From an uncultured Lactobacillus sp. (lineage in GTDB: Bacteria > Bacillota > Bacilli > Lactobacillales > Lactobacillaceae), in contig CAMJXI010000041.1 of the NCBI GenBank assembly GCA_946409675.1, positions 1 to 8,592 of the forward strand: 8,592 bases of DNA, read 5' to 3'. Made by a program: the position numbers and the translations under genes. The notes under the pieces were generated by a model. That model saw only the letters and a program-made list of their open reading frames with translations. It ran no database searches and was not told where the DNA came from. This document shows, in pieces, positions 1-8,079 of this stretch (its first letter is position 1; each line of letters starts with the position of its first letter).

Positions 1-1406
<1,406 letters not shown>

Positions 1407-1408
1407 TC

Positions 1409-1441
1409 ATTATATATTACCTGAAAGCATAAAAAATACAA
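1409..1441 (-). promoter_or_regulatory. Probable glpK promoter
   Basis: On the minus strand a TAATAT -10 box (1414-1419) lies 16 bp from a weak TTGTAT -35 box (1436-1441). An overlapping TATAAT at 1409-1414 is a perfect -10 hexamer but has no good -35 at normal spacing. Either one would start the transcript just before or within the cre-like boxes. The AT-rich sequence makes the exact hexamers uncertain. Confidence 0.45.
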
Positions 1442-1484
1442 AATCGGCTAGTTAATCACTAAATCTGTCAAAAATCAAGCTATA

Positions 1485-1533
1485 TCTTCCAAATTATTTC
1501 AAATATTCCACACTATTGAATTATTTTGGAAGA
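1485..1533. repeat. Long interrupted inverted repeat between divergent promoters
   Basis: Two 18-nt arms (1485-1502 and 1516-1533) are reverse complements at 16 of 18 positions, around a 13-nt spacer. The outer part of each arm is TCTTCCAAA or its complement TTTGGAAGA. The dyad lies upstream of both the glpK promoter and the fruR promoter, so it should be in neither transcript. It is not followed by a T-run and is not a terminator. It ends two bases before the predicted fruR -35. A DNA operator is the best reading, with FruR the nearest candidate protein, but no family consensus was recognised. Confidence 0.6.
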
Positions 1534-1535
1534 AT

Positions 1536-1568
1536 TTGGTTGAAAACTACCGTTTTTTATGATAAATT
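1536..1568 (+). promoter_or_regulatory. Probable fruRKA promoter
   Basis: A TTGGTT -35 (1536-1541) and TATGAT -10 (1558-1563) are 16 bp apart. An alternative pair is TTGAAA (1540-1545) with TAAATT (1563-1568) at 17 bp. Between them lies a short dyad, AAAAC at 1543-1547 and GTTTT at 1552-1556, which could be a FruR or other repressor half-site pair. No other convincing promoter was seen before fruK or fruA, so it probably drives all three genes. Confidence 0.5.
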
Positions 1569-1591
1569 AAGAACCGAAAGGGATGATGAAA

Positions 1592-2338
1592 GTGCTTACA
1601 GAAGAACGTCAACAAAAAATTCTTGATTTACTCGAAGCTTCAAACGTTATTAAGCTCTCTGAGCTTTCTGACATGTTCACCGCCAGCGAATCGACGGTCC
1701 GTCGTGATTTAGACTATTTAGCAGAACAGGGTTTACTCAAGCGAATACACGGTGGTGCTCAGCGCATCACGAACAAACGCTTCGAAACTAACCTGAAAGA
1801 AAAGATCGGCCAGAACTCAAATGAGAAGAAAGCCATCGGTATGTATGCGTCACAACTAGTCAACGAAGGAGACTGCATCTTTTTGGATGCTGGTTCAACT
1901 ATTTACGAAATGATTCCATTTCTTAAAGGAAAAGAAATCACAGTTGTCACGAACTCCGTGCACCACGCTAGTCTGTTAAGTGACTTAGCCATCCCAACAA
2001 TTATTCTTGGTGGAGGCATTAAGATGACGACTAACGCCGTTGTTGGTAGCACCACCGAGTCGCAGATTGAAACTTTCAACTTTGATGCAGGGTTCGTTGG
2101 TACCAACGGAATCGATATCGACCGTGGCTTAACCACCCCTGATACCGAAGAGGCTGCAATTAAACGTCTTGCCCTCACCAACTCGAAGAGAAAATACATT
2201 TTGGCAGACAGCACGAAGTTTGCCGAAGTGGGGTTCGTGAAGTTCTTTGATTTAGATGTTGATTTAATAATCACCTCCGAATTAGACAACGATGTCCGCG
2301 AGAAATACAAAGAACTACCTATTAAGGAGATTATTTAA
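1592..2338 (+). CDS. fruR: DeoR-family fructose operon regulator FruR
   Basis: This is a sugar-phosphate-responsive DNA-binding protein of 248 residues, the usual DeoR-family size. The N-terminal winged helix-turn-helix covers about residues 3-57 and includes LSELSDMFTASESTVRRDLD and a wing ending RIHGGA. The C-terminal effector domain shows DAGST (99-103), GGGI (140-143), GTNGID (170-175) and DSTKF (206-210), which form the sugar-phosphate pocket in this family. I chose the GTG at 1592: AAAGGG (1577-1582) is 9 nt upstream, and the protein then begins MLTEERQ, as FruR/LacR-type proteins commonly do. The in-frame ATGs at 1583 and 1586 lie 0 and 3 nt from that ribosome-binding site, too close to work well. 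Its stop overlaps the fruK start by one base (TAATG). Fructose-1-phosphate as inducer is inferred from the operon context. DeoR family membership is certain. Confidence 0.93.
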   Translation: MLTEERQQKILDLLEASNVIKLSELSDMFTASESTVRRDLDYLAEQGLLKRIHGGAQRITNKRFETNLKEKIGQNSNEKKAIGMYASQLVNEGDCIFLDAGSTIYEMIPFLKGKEITVVTNSVHHASLLSDLAIPTIILGGGIKMTTNAVVGSTTESQIETFNFDAGFVGTNGIDIDRGLTTPDTEEAAIKRLALTNSKRKYILADSTKFAEVGFVKFFDLDVDLIITSELDNDVREKYKELPIKEII

Positions 2339-3252
2339 TGATTTACACCGTTACCCTAAACCCATCAATCGATTATGTCGTAACTTTGGCTGATCTGAAA
2401 CTTGGTGAAGTTAATCGTTTGAAAACAAGCACCCTTTTCCCCGGTGGTAAAGGCATCAATGTTTCCCGTATTTTGCAACAACTAGAAATTGAAAATACCG
2501 CTCTAGGTTTCGTTGGTGGCTTCACCGGCGGCTTCGTCGAACAGGTTTTGACTGAAGATAATCTCAAATCAAACTTTTCAATCATCGAAGACAACACTCG
2601 CATCAACGTGAAATTGCATGCCCGAGAAGAAACCGAAATCAACGGAGAAGGACCCAATATCACGATTATCGAGCAAGAGGATTTGTTCCAGAAACTCGAA
2701 CGAATCACGCCAAACGATACAGTAATTTTGGCCGGAAGCACTCCCCCATCACTTGGAGCCGGTTTTTACGAAAAGTTGATTGAAATCATCAAGCGAAAAG
2801 GTGCGCAATTCGTCATCGATACCACCGGTAGCGACTTACAAAAGGCCTTGAACGACCAACCCGTTTTGGTTAAACCAAACCACCACGAGCTCGCAGCCTT
2901 GTATGATACCAGTTTTGACAAACTCAGCGACATCTTCCCTTACGGCGAACAGTTGCTGAAAGATGGTGCAAAGTTTGCGCTAATCTCAATGGCTGGCGAC
3001 GGTGCCCTCTTCTTTGACGGTCAACACATTTACTTAGGTAAGGCCGTTGCCCAACCCGTTGAAAACTCCGTAGGTGCAGGAGACTCAATGATTGCCGGCT
3101 TCATCGGTGAACTCAGCAAGAGCGACGATCCTCTCTCCGCCTTTAAGATGGGACTTGCCTGTGGCTCTGCCACCGCTTATTCAAAGGACCTCGCTAAGCG
3201 CGACATGATTGAACAAGTTTTGGCCGGAATTACAATCGAAAAATTACAATAA
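2338..3252 (+). CDS. fruK: 1-phosphofructokinase
   Basis: FruK phosphorylates fructose-1-phosphate with ATP to fructose-1,6-bisphosphate, feeding PTS-imported fructose into glycolysis in the cytoplasm. The 304 residues match the normal length of this PfkB/ribokinase-fold enzyme. It opens with MIYTVTLNPSIDY, typical of the FruK/LacC branch. It has the substrate-side GGKGINVSR (36-44), KPNHHEL (179-185) and the C-terminal PfkB signature containing GAGDS (246-250), where Asp249 is the expected catalytic base. AAGGAGA (2324-2330) stands 7 nt before the ATG. The stop of fruR shares one base with this start, so translational coupling is likely. Tagatose-6-phosphate kinase (LacC) is the nearest alternative, but the position between fruR and fruA favours FruK. 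Confidence 0.96.
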   Translation: MIYTVTLNPSIDYVVTLADLKLGEVNRLKTSTLFPGGKGINVSRILQQLEIENTALGFVGGFTGGFVEQVLTEDNLKSNFSIIEDNTRINVKLHAREETEINGEGPNITIIEQEDLFQKLERITPNDTVILAGSTPPSLGAGFYEKLIEIIKRKGAQFVIDTTGSDLQKALNDQPVLVKPNHHELAALYDTSFDKLSDIFPYGEQLLKDGAKFALISMAGDGALFFDGQHIYLGKAVAQPVENSVGAGDSMIAGFIGELSKSDDPLSAFKMGLACGSATAYSKDLAKRDMIEQVLAGITIEKLQ

Positions 3253-3294
3253 CCTGACATATGAGACATTTTTGATCCACTATTTGGAGGAATT

Positions 3295-5205
3295 ATGAAA
3301 ATCACAGACCTACTTAAAAAAGACGTCATGATTTTAGACCTGCAGGCAACCACCAAAGAGGTTGCTATCGATGAGATGATTGCTAAATTATTTGACCAAC
3401 AAATCATCAACGACAAAGCCGGTTTTAAAGCAGACATTCTCGCACGTGAAGCCCAAAGCTCAACTGGTTTAGGCGACGGTATTGCCTTACCTCATGCTAA
3501 GAACAAAGCAGTTCAAAGTGCCACAGTGCTTTTTGCCAAAAGCGCAAACGGCGTGGACTACGGTGCCCTCGACGGTAATCCCGTTAACCTCTTCTTCATG
3601 ATTGCTGCCCCAGAAGGCGCAAACGACACGCATTTGAAGGCTTTGTCCTCTCTCGCAACTTTCTTAATCGACCCTGACTTTGTGGCTTCCCTCAAAACAG
3701 TCACAACTGCTGAAGACGTCATCCAGATTTTTGAAGCCAAAGAAGCTCTTAAAAAGGCTGAAAGTGAAGTTTCAAAATCTAATGACACCAATGATGACCG
3801 TCCTTATGTCGTAGCTGTAACTGGTTGCCCTACCGGGATTGCCCACACTTACATGGCTGAAGAAGCCTTGAAGAAGATGGCCGACCAAATGGGCGTCGAC
3901 ATCAAAGTTGAAACCAACGGTTCCCGTGGGATCGAACATCTTCTGACCGATGACGAAATCAAGAAATCAGTAGGGGTTATCGTGGCTGCTGATAAAAAAG
4001 TGGCGATGAATCGTTTCGATGGCAAAAAGCTTTTGAACGTGCCCGTTTCTGACGGCATTAAACGTCCCGAAGAATTGATTACCAAGATTGTCAAAGGCGA
4101 CGCCGGAATTTTCCACGGCAAAGCAAGCGCAGAACATAGTTCAAGTTCTGACTCAACCACTGGCACACTCGGTCAAAAGATCTATAAAGATTTGATGAAC
4201 GGTGTCTCACACATGTTGCCATTCGTTATCGGTGGCGGGATTATGATTGCCTTGGCCTTCTTAATCGACCAAACGATGGGTGTGCCAACTGACAAATTAG
4301 CTCAGCTTGGTTCATATCACCAAGCAGCCCAACACTTCAAGGGTATCGGGGACGCAGCCTTTGGCTTCATGCTCCCAGTCCTTGCTGGTTACATTGCCAG
4401 CTCAATCGCCGACCGTCCTGGACTTGTCGTCGGTTTCGTCGCTGGTGCATTAGCAAATACCGGTGGTGCCGGCTTCCTTGGCGCATTGATCGGTGGTTTC
4501 CTTGCCGGTTACGTCATCGTCTTCTTAGAGAAAGTCTTAAAGAATCTACCAAAATCACTCGACGGAATCAAAGCAATTCTCTTCTATCCCGTGTTTGGTG
4601 TACTAATTACCGGTTTTGCCATGTTGCTGATCAACATCCCAATGAAGATGATCAACACCGGCTTGAACGACTTCTTAACTAGTCTCGGTGGCGCAAATGC
4701 CATTCTACTTGGAGCATTACTCGGTGGCATGATGGCCATTGACCTTGGTGGCCCAATCAATAAAGCCGCTTATATCTTCGGTACTGCAAGCATTGCCGCG
4801 ACAGTTACTGAAGGGGGCTCAATCATCATGGCTAGTGTCATGGCTGGTGGGATGGTTCCACCTCTTGCAATCTTTGTCGCAACTCTTCTTTTCAAGAACA
4901 AGTTCTCAAAAGAAGATCGTCAAGCAGGACTAACCAACCTAATCATGGGTGCTTCGTTTATTACCGAAGGGGCAATTCCTTTCGCAGCGAGCGATCCACT
5001 TCGTGCCCTTCCTTCCTTCGTGGTTGGTTCAGCTTTGACCGGCGGCTTAGTTGGTGCCTTAAGCATTCGTTTACTCGCACCACACGGTGGCATTTTCGTT
5101 ATCCTCTTAACTAACCAACCATTACTCTATGTCCTCTTCATCTTAATTGGGGCAATCGTTTCAGGGATTATCTACGGCTTACTTCGTAAACCAGTTGAAG
5201 CTTAA
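3295..5205 (+). CDS. fruA: Fructose PTS transporter, EIIABC fusion
   Basis: FruA takes up fructose and releases it inside the cell as fructose-1-phosphate, with phosphate passing from HPr through its own A and B domains. The 636-residue chain reads A-B-C, the usual Gram-positive order. The EIIA domain (about 1-150) has the active-site His67 in GIALPHAK. A Lys/Ser/Asp-rich linker (about 150-168) leads to EIIB (about 170-268), with phosphocysteine Cys178 in TGCPTGIAHTYMA. The membrane EIIC part (about 295-632) holds some nine or ten hydrophobic segments and the substrate-site motif ITEGAIPFA (556-564). The ATG at 3295 follows GGAGG (3286-3290) by 4 nt. It lies 42 nt after fruK with no terminator between, so it is cotranscribed with fruR and fruK. 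All catalytic residues are present. Fructose is the best substrate call; mannose cannot be ruled out by sequence alone. Confidence 0.96.
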   Translation: MKITDLLKKDVMILDLQATTKEVAIDEMIAKLFDQQIINDKAGFKADILAREAQSSTGLGDGIALPHAKNKAVQSATVLFAKSANGVDYGALDGNPVNLFFMIAAPEGANDTHLKALSSLATFLIDPDFVASLKTVTTAEDVIQIFEAKEALKKAESEVSKSNDTNDDRPYVVAVTGCPTGIAHTYMAEEALKKMADQMGVDIKVETNGSRGIEHLLTDDEIKKSVGVIVAADKKVAMNRFDGKKLLNVPVSDGIKRPEELITKIVKGDAGIFHGKASAEHSSSSDSTTGTLGQKIYKDLMNGVSHMLPFVIGGGIMIALAFLIDQTMGVPTDKLAQLGSYHQAAQHFKGIGDAAFGFMLPVLAGYIASSIADRPGLVVGFVAGALANTGGAGFLGALIGGFLAGYVIVFLEKVLKNLPKSLDGIKAILFYPVFGVLITGFAMLLINIPMKMINTGLNDFLTSLGGANAILLGALLGGMMAIDLGGPINKAAYIFGTASIAATVTEGGSIIMASVMAGGMVPPLAIFVATLLFKNKFSKEDRQAGLTNLIMGASFITEGAIPFAASDPLRALPSFVVGSALTGGLVGALSIRLLAPHGGIFVILLTNQPLLYVLFILIGAIVSGIIYGLLRKPVEA

Positions 5206-5223
5206 GCAAAATTAACTACACAC

Positions 5224-5260
5224 AAAAACAGATCCAGTCGGCTGACTGAATCTGTTTTTT
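5224..5260. terminator. Bidirectional Rho-independent terminator
   Basis: A hairpin with AACAGAT and CAGTC segments pairs to GACTG and ATCTGTT, with one C-A mismatch and a GGCT loop. It is followed by six T's on the plus strand. Read on the minus strand, the same stem ends in five T's. It starts 18 nt after the fruA stop and lies about 80 nt after the stop of the convergent binding-protein gene, so it probably ends both transcripts. Confidence 0.88.
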
Positions 5261-5319
5261 CGTATTCTTGCTTAAATTTTTCACATTCACATTTAGGAGT
5301 AAAACAATTATTTCTTTTG

Positions 5320-5333
5320 CAGAAGTATTTCTG
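5320..5333. repeat. Small inverted repeat after the binding-protein stop
   Basis: CAGAA and TTCTG arms surround a 4-nt loop, starting 5 nt beyond the stop codon of the minus-strand lipoprotein gene. No proper T-run follows on either strand, so it is a poor terminator by itself. It may protect the mRNA 3' end or be chance in AT-rich DNA. Confidence 0.3.
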
Positions 5334-5338
5334 TATCC

Positions 5339-6973
5339 CTATTTCAAGTAAGCATTAACGAAGTCGTAGTTACCTGCAGGGCTGTATTTCAAGTTTTGAA
5401 TCTTCTTGTTGACCAAGTGAGCTTGGACACCTTGATAAACTGGGACGATACCTTGAGTTTTGTTCAAGGTTTCAGTTGCGTCAACTAAGTTAGCCCAACG
5501 TTTAACTTCATCAGTTGCGTTGGTTGTCTTACTTTCTTTGATCAACTTATCGAATTCAGCATTGCTCCAGCTACCATTGTTGTATGAGTTGCCAGTTGTC
5601 ATCAAATCAAGGAAGGTAATTGGATCTGGGAAGTCACCAGTCCAAGTACTGCAGACAACTTCGAAGTCTTTGCTATGTGCACGGGCGATACGAGTCTTAA
5701 ATGGCACACTAGCTAATTCAACTTTAAGTCCTGGTAAGTTTTCTTGTAATTGACTTTGGATATATTCTGAATATTTCTTAGAACCTTCAGTATCATCACC
5801 TAATAATTCAAAAGTAACTTCAGTCTTACCAACTTCTTTCAAGCCTTCAGCCCAAAGTTTCTTAGCTTCTGCCTTGTCATAAGTAACGCATTTTGCAGTT
5901 TCTTTGATATCTTCAGTGAAGTCTGCGCCTGTTTCAGGGTTCTTAGACAATCCTTCTGGTACAAAGCTGGTTGCAGCAATTGAGCCATCGGCGATAACTT
6001 GCTTAACAAGTTCTTTTCTGTTGATAGCCATTGAGATTGCTTGGCGTAGTTTTTCATTCTTGAATTCTGGTAATTTTTCTTCGTTGAATTCAATGTAGTA
6101 CATCCGTTGTTGCTTCAATGCCTTGAAAGCTGGATCATTAGTAGATTGGGCAGCTGAATCGCCGGCCAATGTTGCATCATCAAGCTTGCCACTTTGGAAA
6201 AGGCTTAATGCAGTACTTGAATCTTTAACAACTTGGACTTTGATGCTGTCTAACTTAACGTTTTTAGCATTCCAGTAGCTCTTGCTACGTACTTCAGTCC
6301 AAGTGTTGTTAGTTCCGTTCCAGCCAGTTAACTTGAATGGGCCGTTACCAACAACGTATTTAGCTTGCGTACCGTATTTCTTACCATATTTTTCAACCAC
6401 TTTTTGGTTTTGTGGGAAGTATGCTGAGTGAGCAAGCATTGTTTCAAAATATGGAATTGGGTGTTCAAGCGTTACTTCTAACGTTTGGTCGTCCACGGCC
6501 TTAACGCCTAATGTATCAGGGTCCTTCTTGCCTGCCATGATATCATCGGCGTTGACCATGCCACTGTAAAGGTAAGCATACTCAGCTTTAGTTGCTGGAT
6601 CTACGGTTCTCTTCCATGCAAATTCGAAGTCGTTTGCAGTAACTTTATCCCCGTTACTCCATTTTGCATCCCGAATTTTAAAGGTATAAACCGTACCATC
6701 TTTGGTTGGTTTAACCACTTCTGTTGCCATTGCTGGATTTAACTTACTGCCAGAATATCGATAAAGACCATCCGTTGTATCAGTTAATGCTTGCGCACTA
6801 ATCATATCTGTTACAACTGAGGAATCCATCGAGGCAATAATGTCACTTTCCATTCTGGACCACGTTTGCGTTTTTGCATCCGAGGTCGAGCTACCACCGC
6901 CAGAACATGCGGTTAAAAACATGGCCAGTGCAGCCATAGTAGTCGTCAGTATTGCTAAATTTTTTCGTTTCAT
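5339..6973 (-). CDS. OppA-type peptide-binding lipoprotein of an ABC importer
   Basis: This is an extracytoplasmic solute-binding protein of the OppA/DppE type (SBP_bac_5 family). It captures peptides and delivers them to an ABC permease. The 544 residues begin with a lipoprotein signal: basic MKRK, a hydrophobic stretch and lipobox LTAC, with Cys23 as the lipid-modified residue of the mature protein. A Gly/Ser-rich tether follows. Family marks include RDAKWSNGDKVTANDFEFAW (101-120), GNGPFKLTGW (209-218), LRQAISMAINR (309-319) and DFPDPITFLDL (447-457). Start and ribosome-binding site are clear: GGAGGAT (6978-6984) is 4 nt before the ATG at 6973. No permease or ATPase genes adjoin it, and it has its own promoter and terminator, so it probably works with an Opp system encoded elsewhere. 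Such solitary OppA paralogues are common in lactobacilli. A pheromone or other peptide ligand is possible; nothing here fixes specificity. Confidence 0.93.
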   Translation of the reverse strand: MKRKNLAILTTTMAALAMFLTACSGGGSSTSDAKTQTWSRMESDIIASMDSSVVTDMISAQALTDTTDGLYRYSGSKLNPAMATEVVKPTKDGTVYTFKIRDAKWSNGDKVTANDFEFAWKRTVDPATKAEYAYLYSGMVNADDIMAGKKDPDTLGVKAVDDQTLEVTLEHPIPYFETMLAHSAYFPQNQKVVEKYGKKYGTQAKYVVGNGPFKLTGWNGTNNTWTEVRSKSYWNAKNVKLDSIKVQVVKDSSTALSLFQSGKLDDATLAGDSAAQSTNDPAFKALKQQRMYYIEFNEEKLPEFKNEKLRQAISMAINRKELVKQVIADGSIAATSFVPEGLSKNPETGADFTEDIKETAKCVTYDKAEAKKLWAEGLKEVGKTEVTFELLGDDTEGSKKYSEYIQSQLQENLPGLKVELASVPFKTRIARAHSKDFEVVCSTWTGDFPDPITFLDLMTTGNSYNNGSWSNAEFDKLIKESKTTNATDEVKRWANLVDATETLNKTQGIVPVYQGVQAHLVNKKIQNLKYSPAGNYDFVNAYLK

Positions 6974-6992
6974 GACAATCCTCCACTTTCGT

Positions 6993-7055
6993 ATGAGAAA
7001 AATCTTACATTAAATAATTATTACAAGCAACAAATCTTTTTCTCATTTTTCTCAT
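6993..7055. repeat. Three copies of a 10-mer bracketing the binding-protein promoter
   Basis: ATGAGAAAAA occurs at 6993-7002 on the plus strand. Its exact complement TTTTTCTCAT occurs at 7037-7046 and again at 7046-7055. The outer pair matches over 11 bases (6993-7003 against 7045-7055). One copy covers the predicted transcription start and edges into the -10; the other two lie upstream of the -35. This spacing suits a repressor binding both sides of a promoter. I do not recognise the motif. Confidence 0.55.
7002..7030 (-). promoter_or_regulatory. Probable promoter of the binding-protein gene
   Basis: On the minus strand TTGCTT (7025-7030) and TAAGAT (7002-7007) are 17 bp apart, placing transcription start near 6995 and leaving a leader of about 20 nt. 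Neither hexamer is strong, three and four matches to consensus respectively, and surrounding DNA is AT-rich. Confidence 0.4.
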
Positions 7056-7060
7056 AAAAA

Positions 7061-7225
7061 TTTATTAAAGTATCAAAAAGCTTGATATTAAGCAGTTTGT
7101 AGTGTGCCAGTTAGGCATAATTAAGCCAAGATTTGGACACTTCCTAAAAGTTAGAGCTTATCAAATCACTTAAAAATGAAAACTAAATTAAGATATTTTG
7201 ACAAAATTTAGACCAATTACGGGAA
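7061..7225. other. Non-coding divergent region with several small dyads
   Basis: No coding frame is supported between the binding-protein promoter and the regulator promoter. Three dyads stand out: TATCAA/TTGATA with a 5-nt spacer (7071-7087); the near-palindrome GGCATAATTAAGCC (7114-7127, six of seven pairs); and ATTTTG-A-CAAAAT (7195-7207, perfect around one base). Any could be an operator for the adjacent GntR-type protein. None matches a consensus I know, and short dyads arise easily at this AT content. Confidence 0.4.
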
Positions 7226-7230
7226 CTTTT

Positions 7231-7259
7231 TTGCAAAAATAAATAAATTAACGTATATT
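7231..7259 (+). promoter_or_regulatory. Promoter of the GntR-type regulator gene
   Basis: TTGCAA (-35, 7231-7236) and TATATT (-10, 7254-7259) are separated by the ideal 17 bp, so transcription should start near 7266 and leave a leader of about 21 nt. The -10 overlaps the in-frame TTG at 7258, which argues against that codon being a start. Confidence 0.65.
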
Positions 7260-7287
7260 GAGAACAACTAGAAGAAAAGGTATTGCT

Positions 7288-8013
7288 ATGGCCGATTTAG
7301 TCTACCAACAATTTTTAAAAACCCTCAAAACGCAAATTAATTCTGGTGCCTACCCGGATTTAAAACTTCCGACGGAGCGCTTTTTTAGTGAGCAATATAA
7401 GATAAGCCTGTCGAGTGTGAAGAAGGCTTTACAAATTTTGGCCGACCAAGGCATCGTCTTTAAAAAAAGAGGCTCTGGTACTTTCATTAATCCGTTGGCC
7501 CAGAAGAGTAACTCTATTTTCAACTATAATAATAGTTCGAATTTAGGAGTAACCGACAGCTTCTCGATGGACGGCAAGAAGCCTGGAATCAAGCTTCTGA
7601 GTTTTGAAGTAATCACACCCACCAAGGAACTCATTCGCGACCTCTTCTTAAACGAGAACGAATTTGTATATGAGATCAAACGCCTGCGAATGTTCGATGG
7701 ACAACCCTTCATGATTGAAACGGGCTATATTCCTATTAAACTATGTCCAGAATTAACCCCTGAAATTGTCTCCAAATCAATTTTCAATTACTTACAGGAA
7801 AGTCAAAATAAGGTAGTTTCTAAATCCTACCTAACCATTTCAGCTCTCCCATCAAACAAGACTGACCAAAAACTACTGGGACTCGCTACAAACGAGCCTG
7901 TCGGGTTAATGTCTGGGGTCTTCTTCTTGGATGATGGCACCCCGTTTGAATATTCCGATATGCGTTTGCACTACCAATACCTGAAGTACAATACCTTCGT
8001 ATCACTAGACTAG
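7288..8013 (+). CDS. GntR-family regulator, HutC subfamily (UTRA domain)
   Basis: This is a cytoplasmic DNA-binding regulator of 241 residues, typical of the HutC branch. Residues 1-68 form the GntR winged helix: KLPTERFFSEQYKISLSS leads into the recognition helix, and the wing ends RGSGTFINP. A linker rich in Asn and Ser (73-88) joins a UTRA ligand-binding domain (about 92-237), with IKRLRMFDGQPFMIETGYIP (130-149) and PFEYSDMRLHY (219-229) as family marks. I chose the ATG at 7288 because GAAAAGG (7274-7280) lies 7 nt upstream. An upstream TTG at 7258 would add ten residues, but it overlaps the -10 box. The gene diverges from the peptide-binding lipoprotein gene and precedes phosphoketolase; either or both may be its target. 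HutC regulators usually sense sugar phosphates, amino sugars or amino acids. The effector here is unknown. Confidence 0.92.
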   Translation: MADLVYQQFLKTLKTQINSGAYPDLKLPTERFFSEQYKISLSSVKKALQILADQGIVFKKRGSGTFINPLAQKSNSIFNYNNSSNLGVTDSFSMDGKKPGIKLLSFEVITPTKELIRDLFLNENEFVYEIKRLRMFDGQPFMIETGYIPIKLCPELTPEIVSKSIFNYLQESQNKVVSKSYLTISALPSNKTDQKLLGLATNEPVGLMSGVFFLDDGTPFEYSDMRLHYQYLKYNTFVSLD

Positions 8014-8040
8014 AGGCTCGTTCTCTACGTCTATTTTTTT
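8006..8040 (+). terminator. Rho-independent terminator overlapping the regulator stop codon
   Basis: The 5' arm TAGACTAGAG (8006-8015) pairs with CTCTA (8023-8027) and GTCTA (8029-8033), with one bulged C at 8028 and a 7-nt loop. Seven T's follow (8034-8040). The TAG stop of the regulator gene (8011-8013) lies inside the stem. This should separate the regulator transcript from phosphoketolase. Confidence 0.8.
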
Positions 8041-8050
8041 CGCACAAAAT

Positions 8051-8070
8051 AAATTGATGCGTATCAATTT
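8051..8070. promoter_or_regulatory. 20-bp palindrome upstream of phosphoketolase, candidate operator
   Basis: AAATTGAT and ATCAATTT are perfect 8-bp arms around GCGT. The site lies just after the regulator terminator and about 10 bp upstream of the predicted phosphoketolase -35. It has no T-run of terminator type. Its size and symmetry fit a dimeric repressor such as the GntR-type protein encoded immediately upstream, but that pairing is inferred from position only. Confidence 0.6.
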
Positions 8071-8079
8071 TTAAATTGG

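Noticed and set aside
1903..2310. A 135-codon minus-strand frame inside fruR
   Set aside because: It is a shadow of a clear DeoR-family gene, with no ribosome-binding site and low-complexity composition.
3849..4166. A 105-codon minus-strand frame inside fruA
   Set aside because: It is antisense to the EIIB domain and linker, whose catalytic motifs are intact in the sense frame.
5281..5310. A ttaggagtaaaac stretch resembling a ribosome-binding site
   Set aside because: No start codon or sustained open frame follows it on the plus strand before the convergent gene.
5839..6093. An 84-codon frame on the same strand as the binding-protein gene but in another frame
   Set aside because: The main frame is continuous and family-typical here, so there is no sign of frameshift or an overlapping gene.
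7198..7203. A perfect TTGACA considered as -35 for the regulator gene
   Set aside because: The sequence 17 bp downstream is GC-containing GGGAAC, with no usable -10. TTGCAA at 7231 with TATATT at 7254 is better placed.
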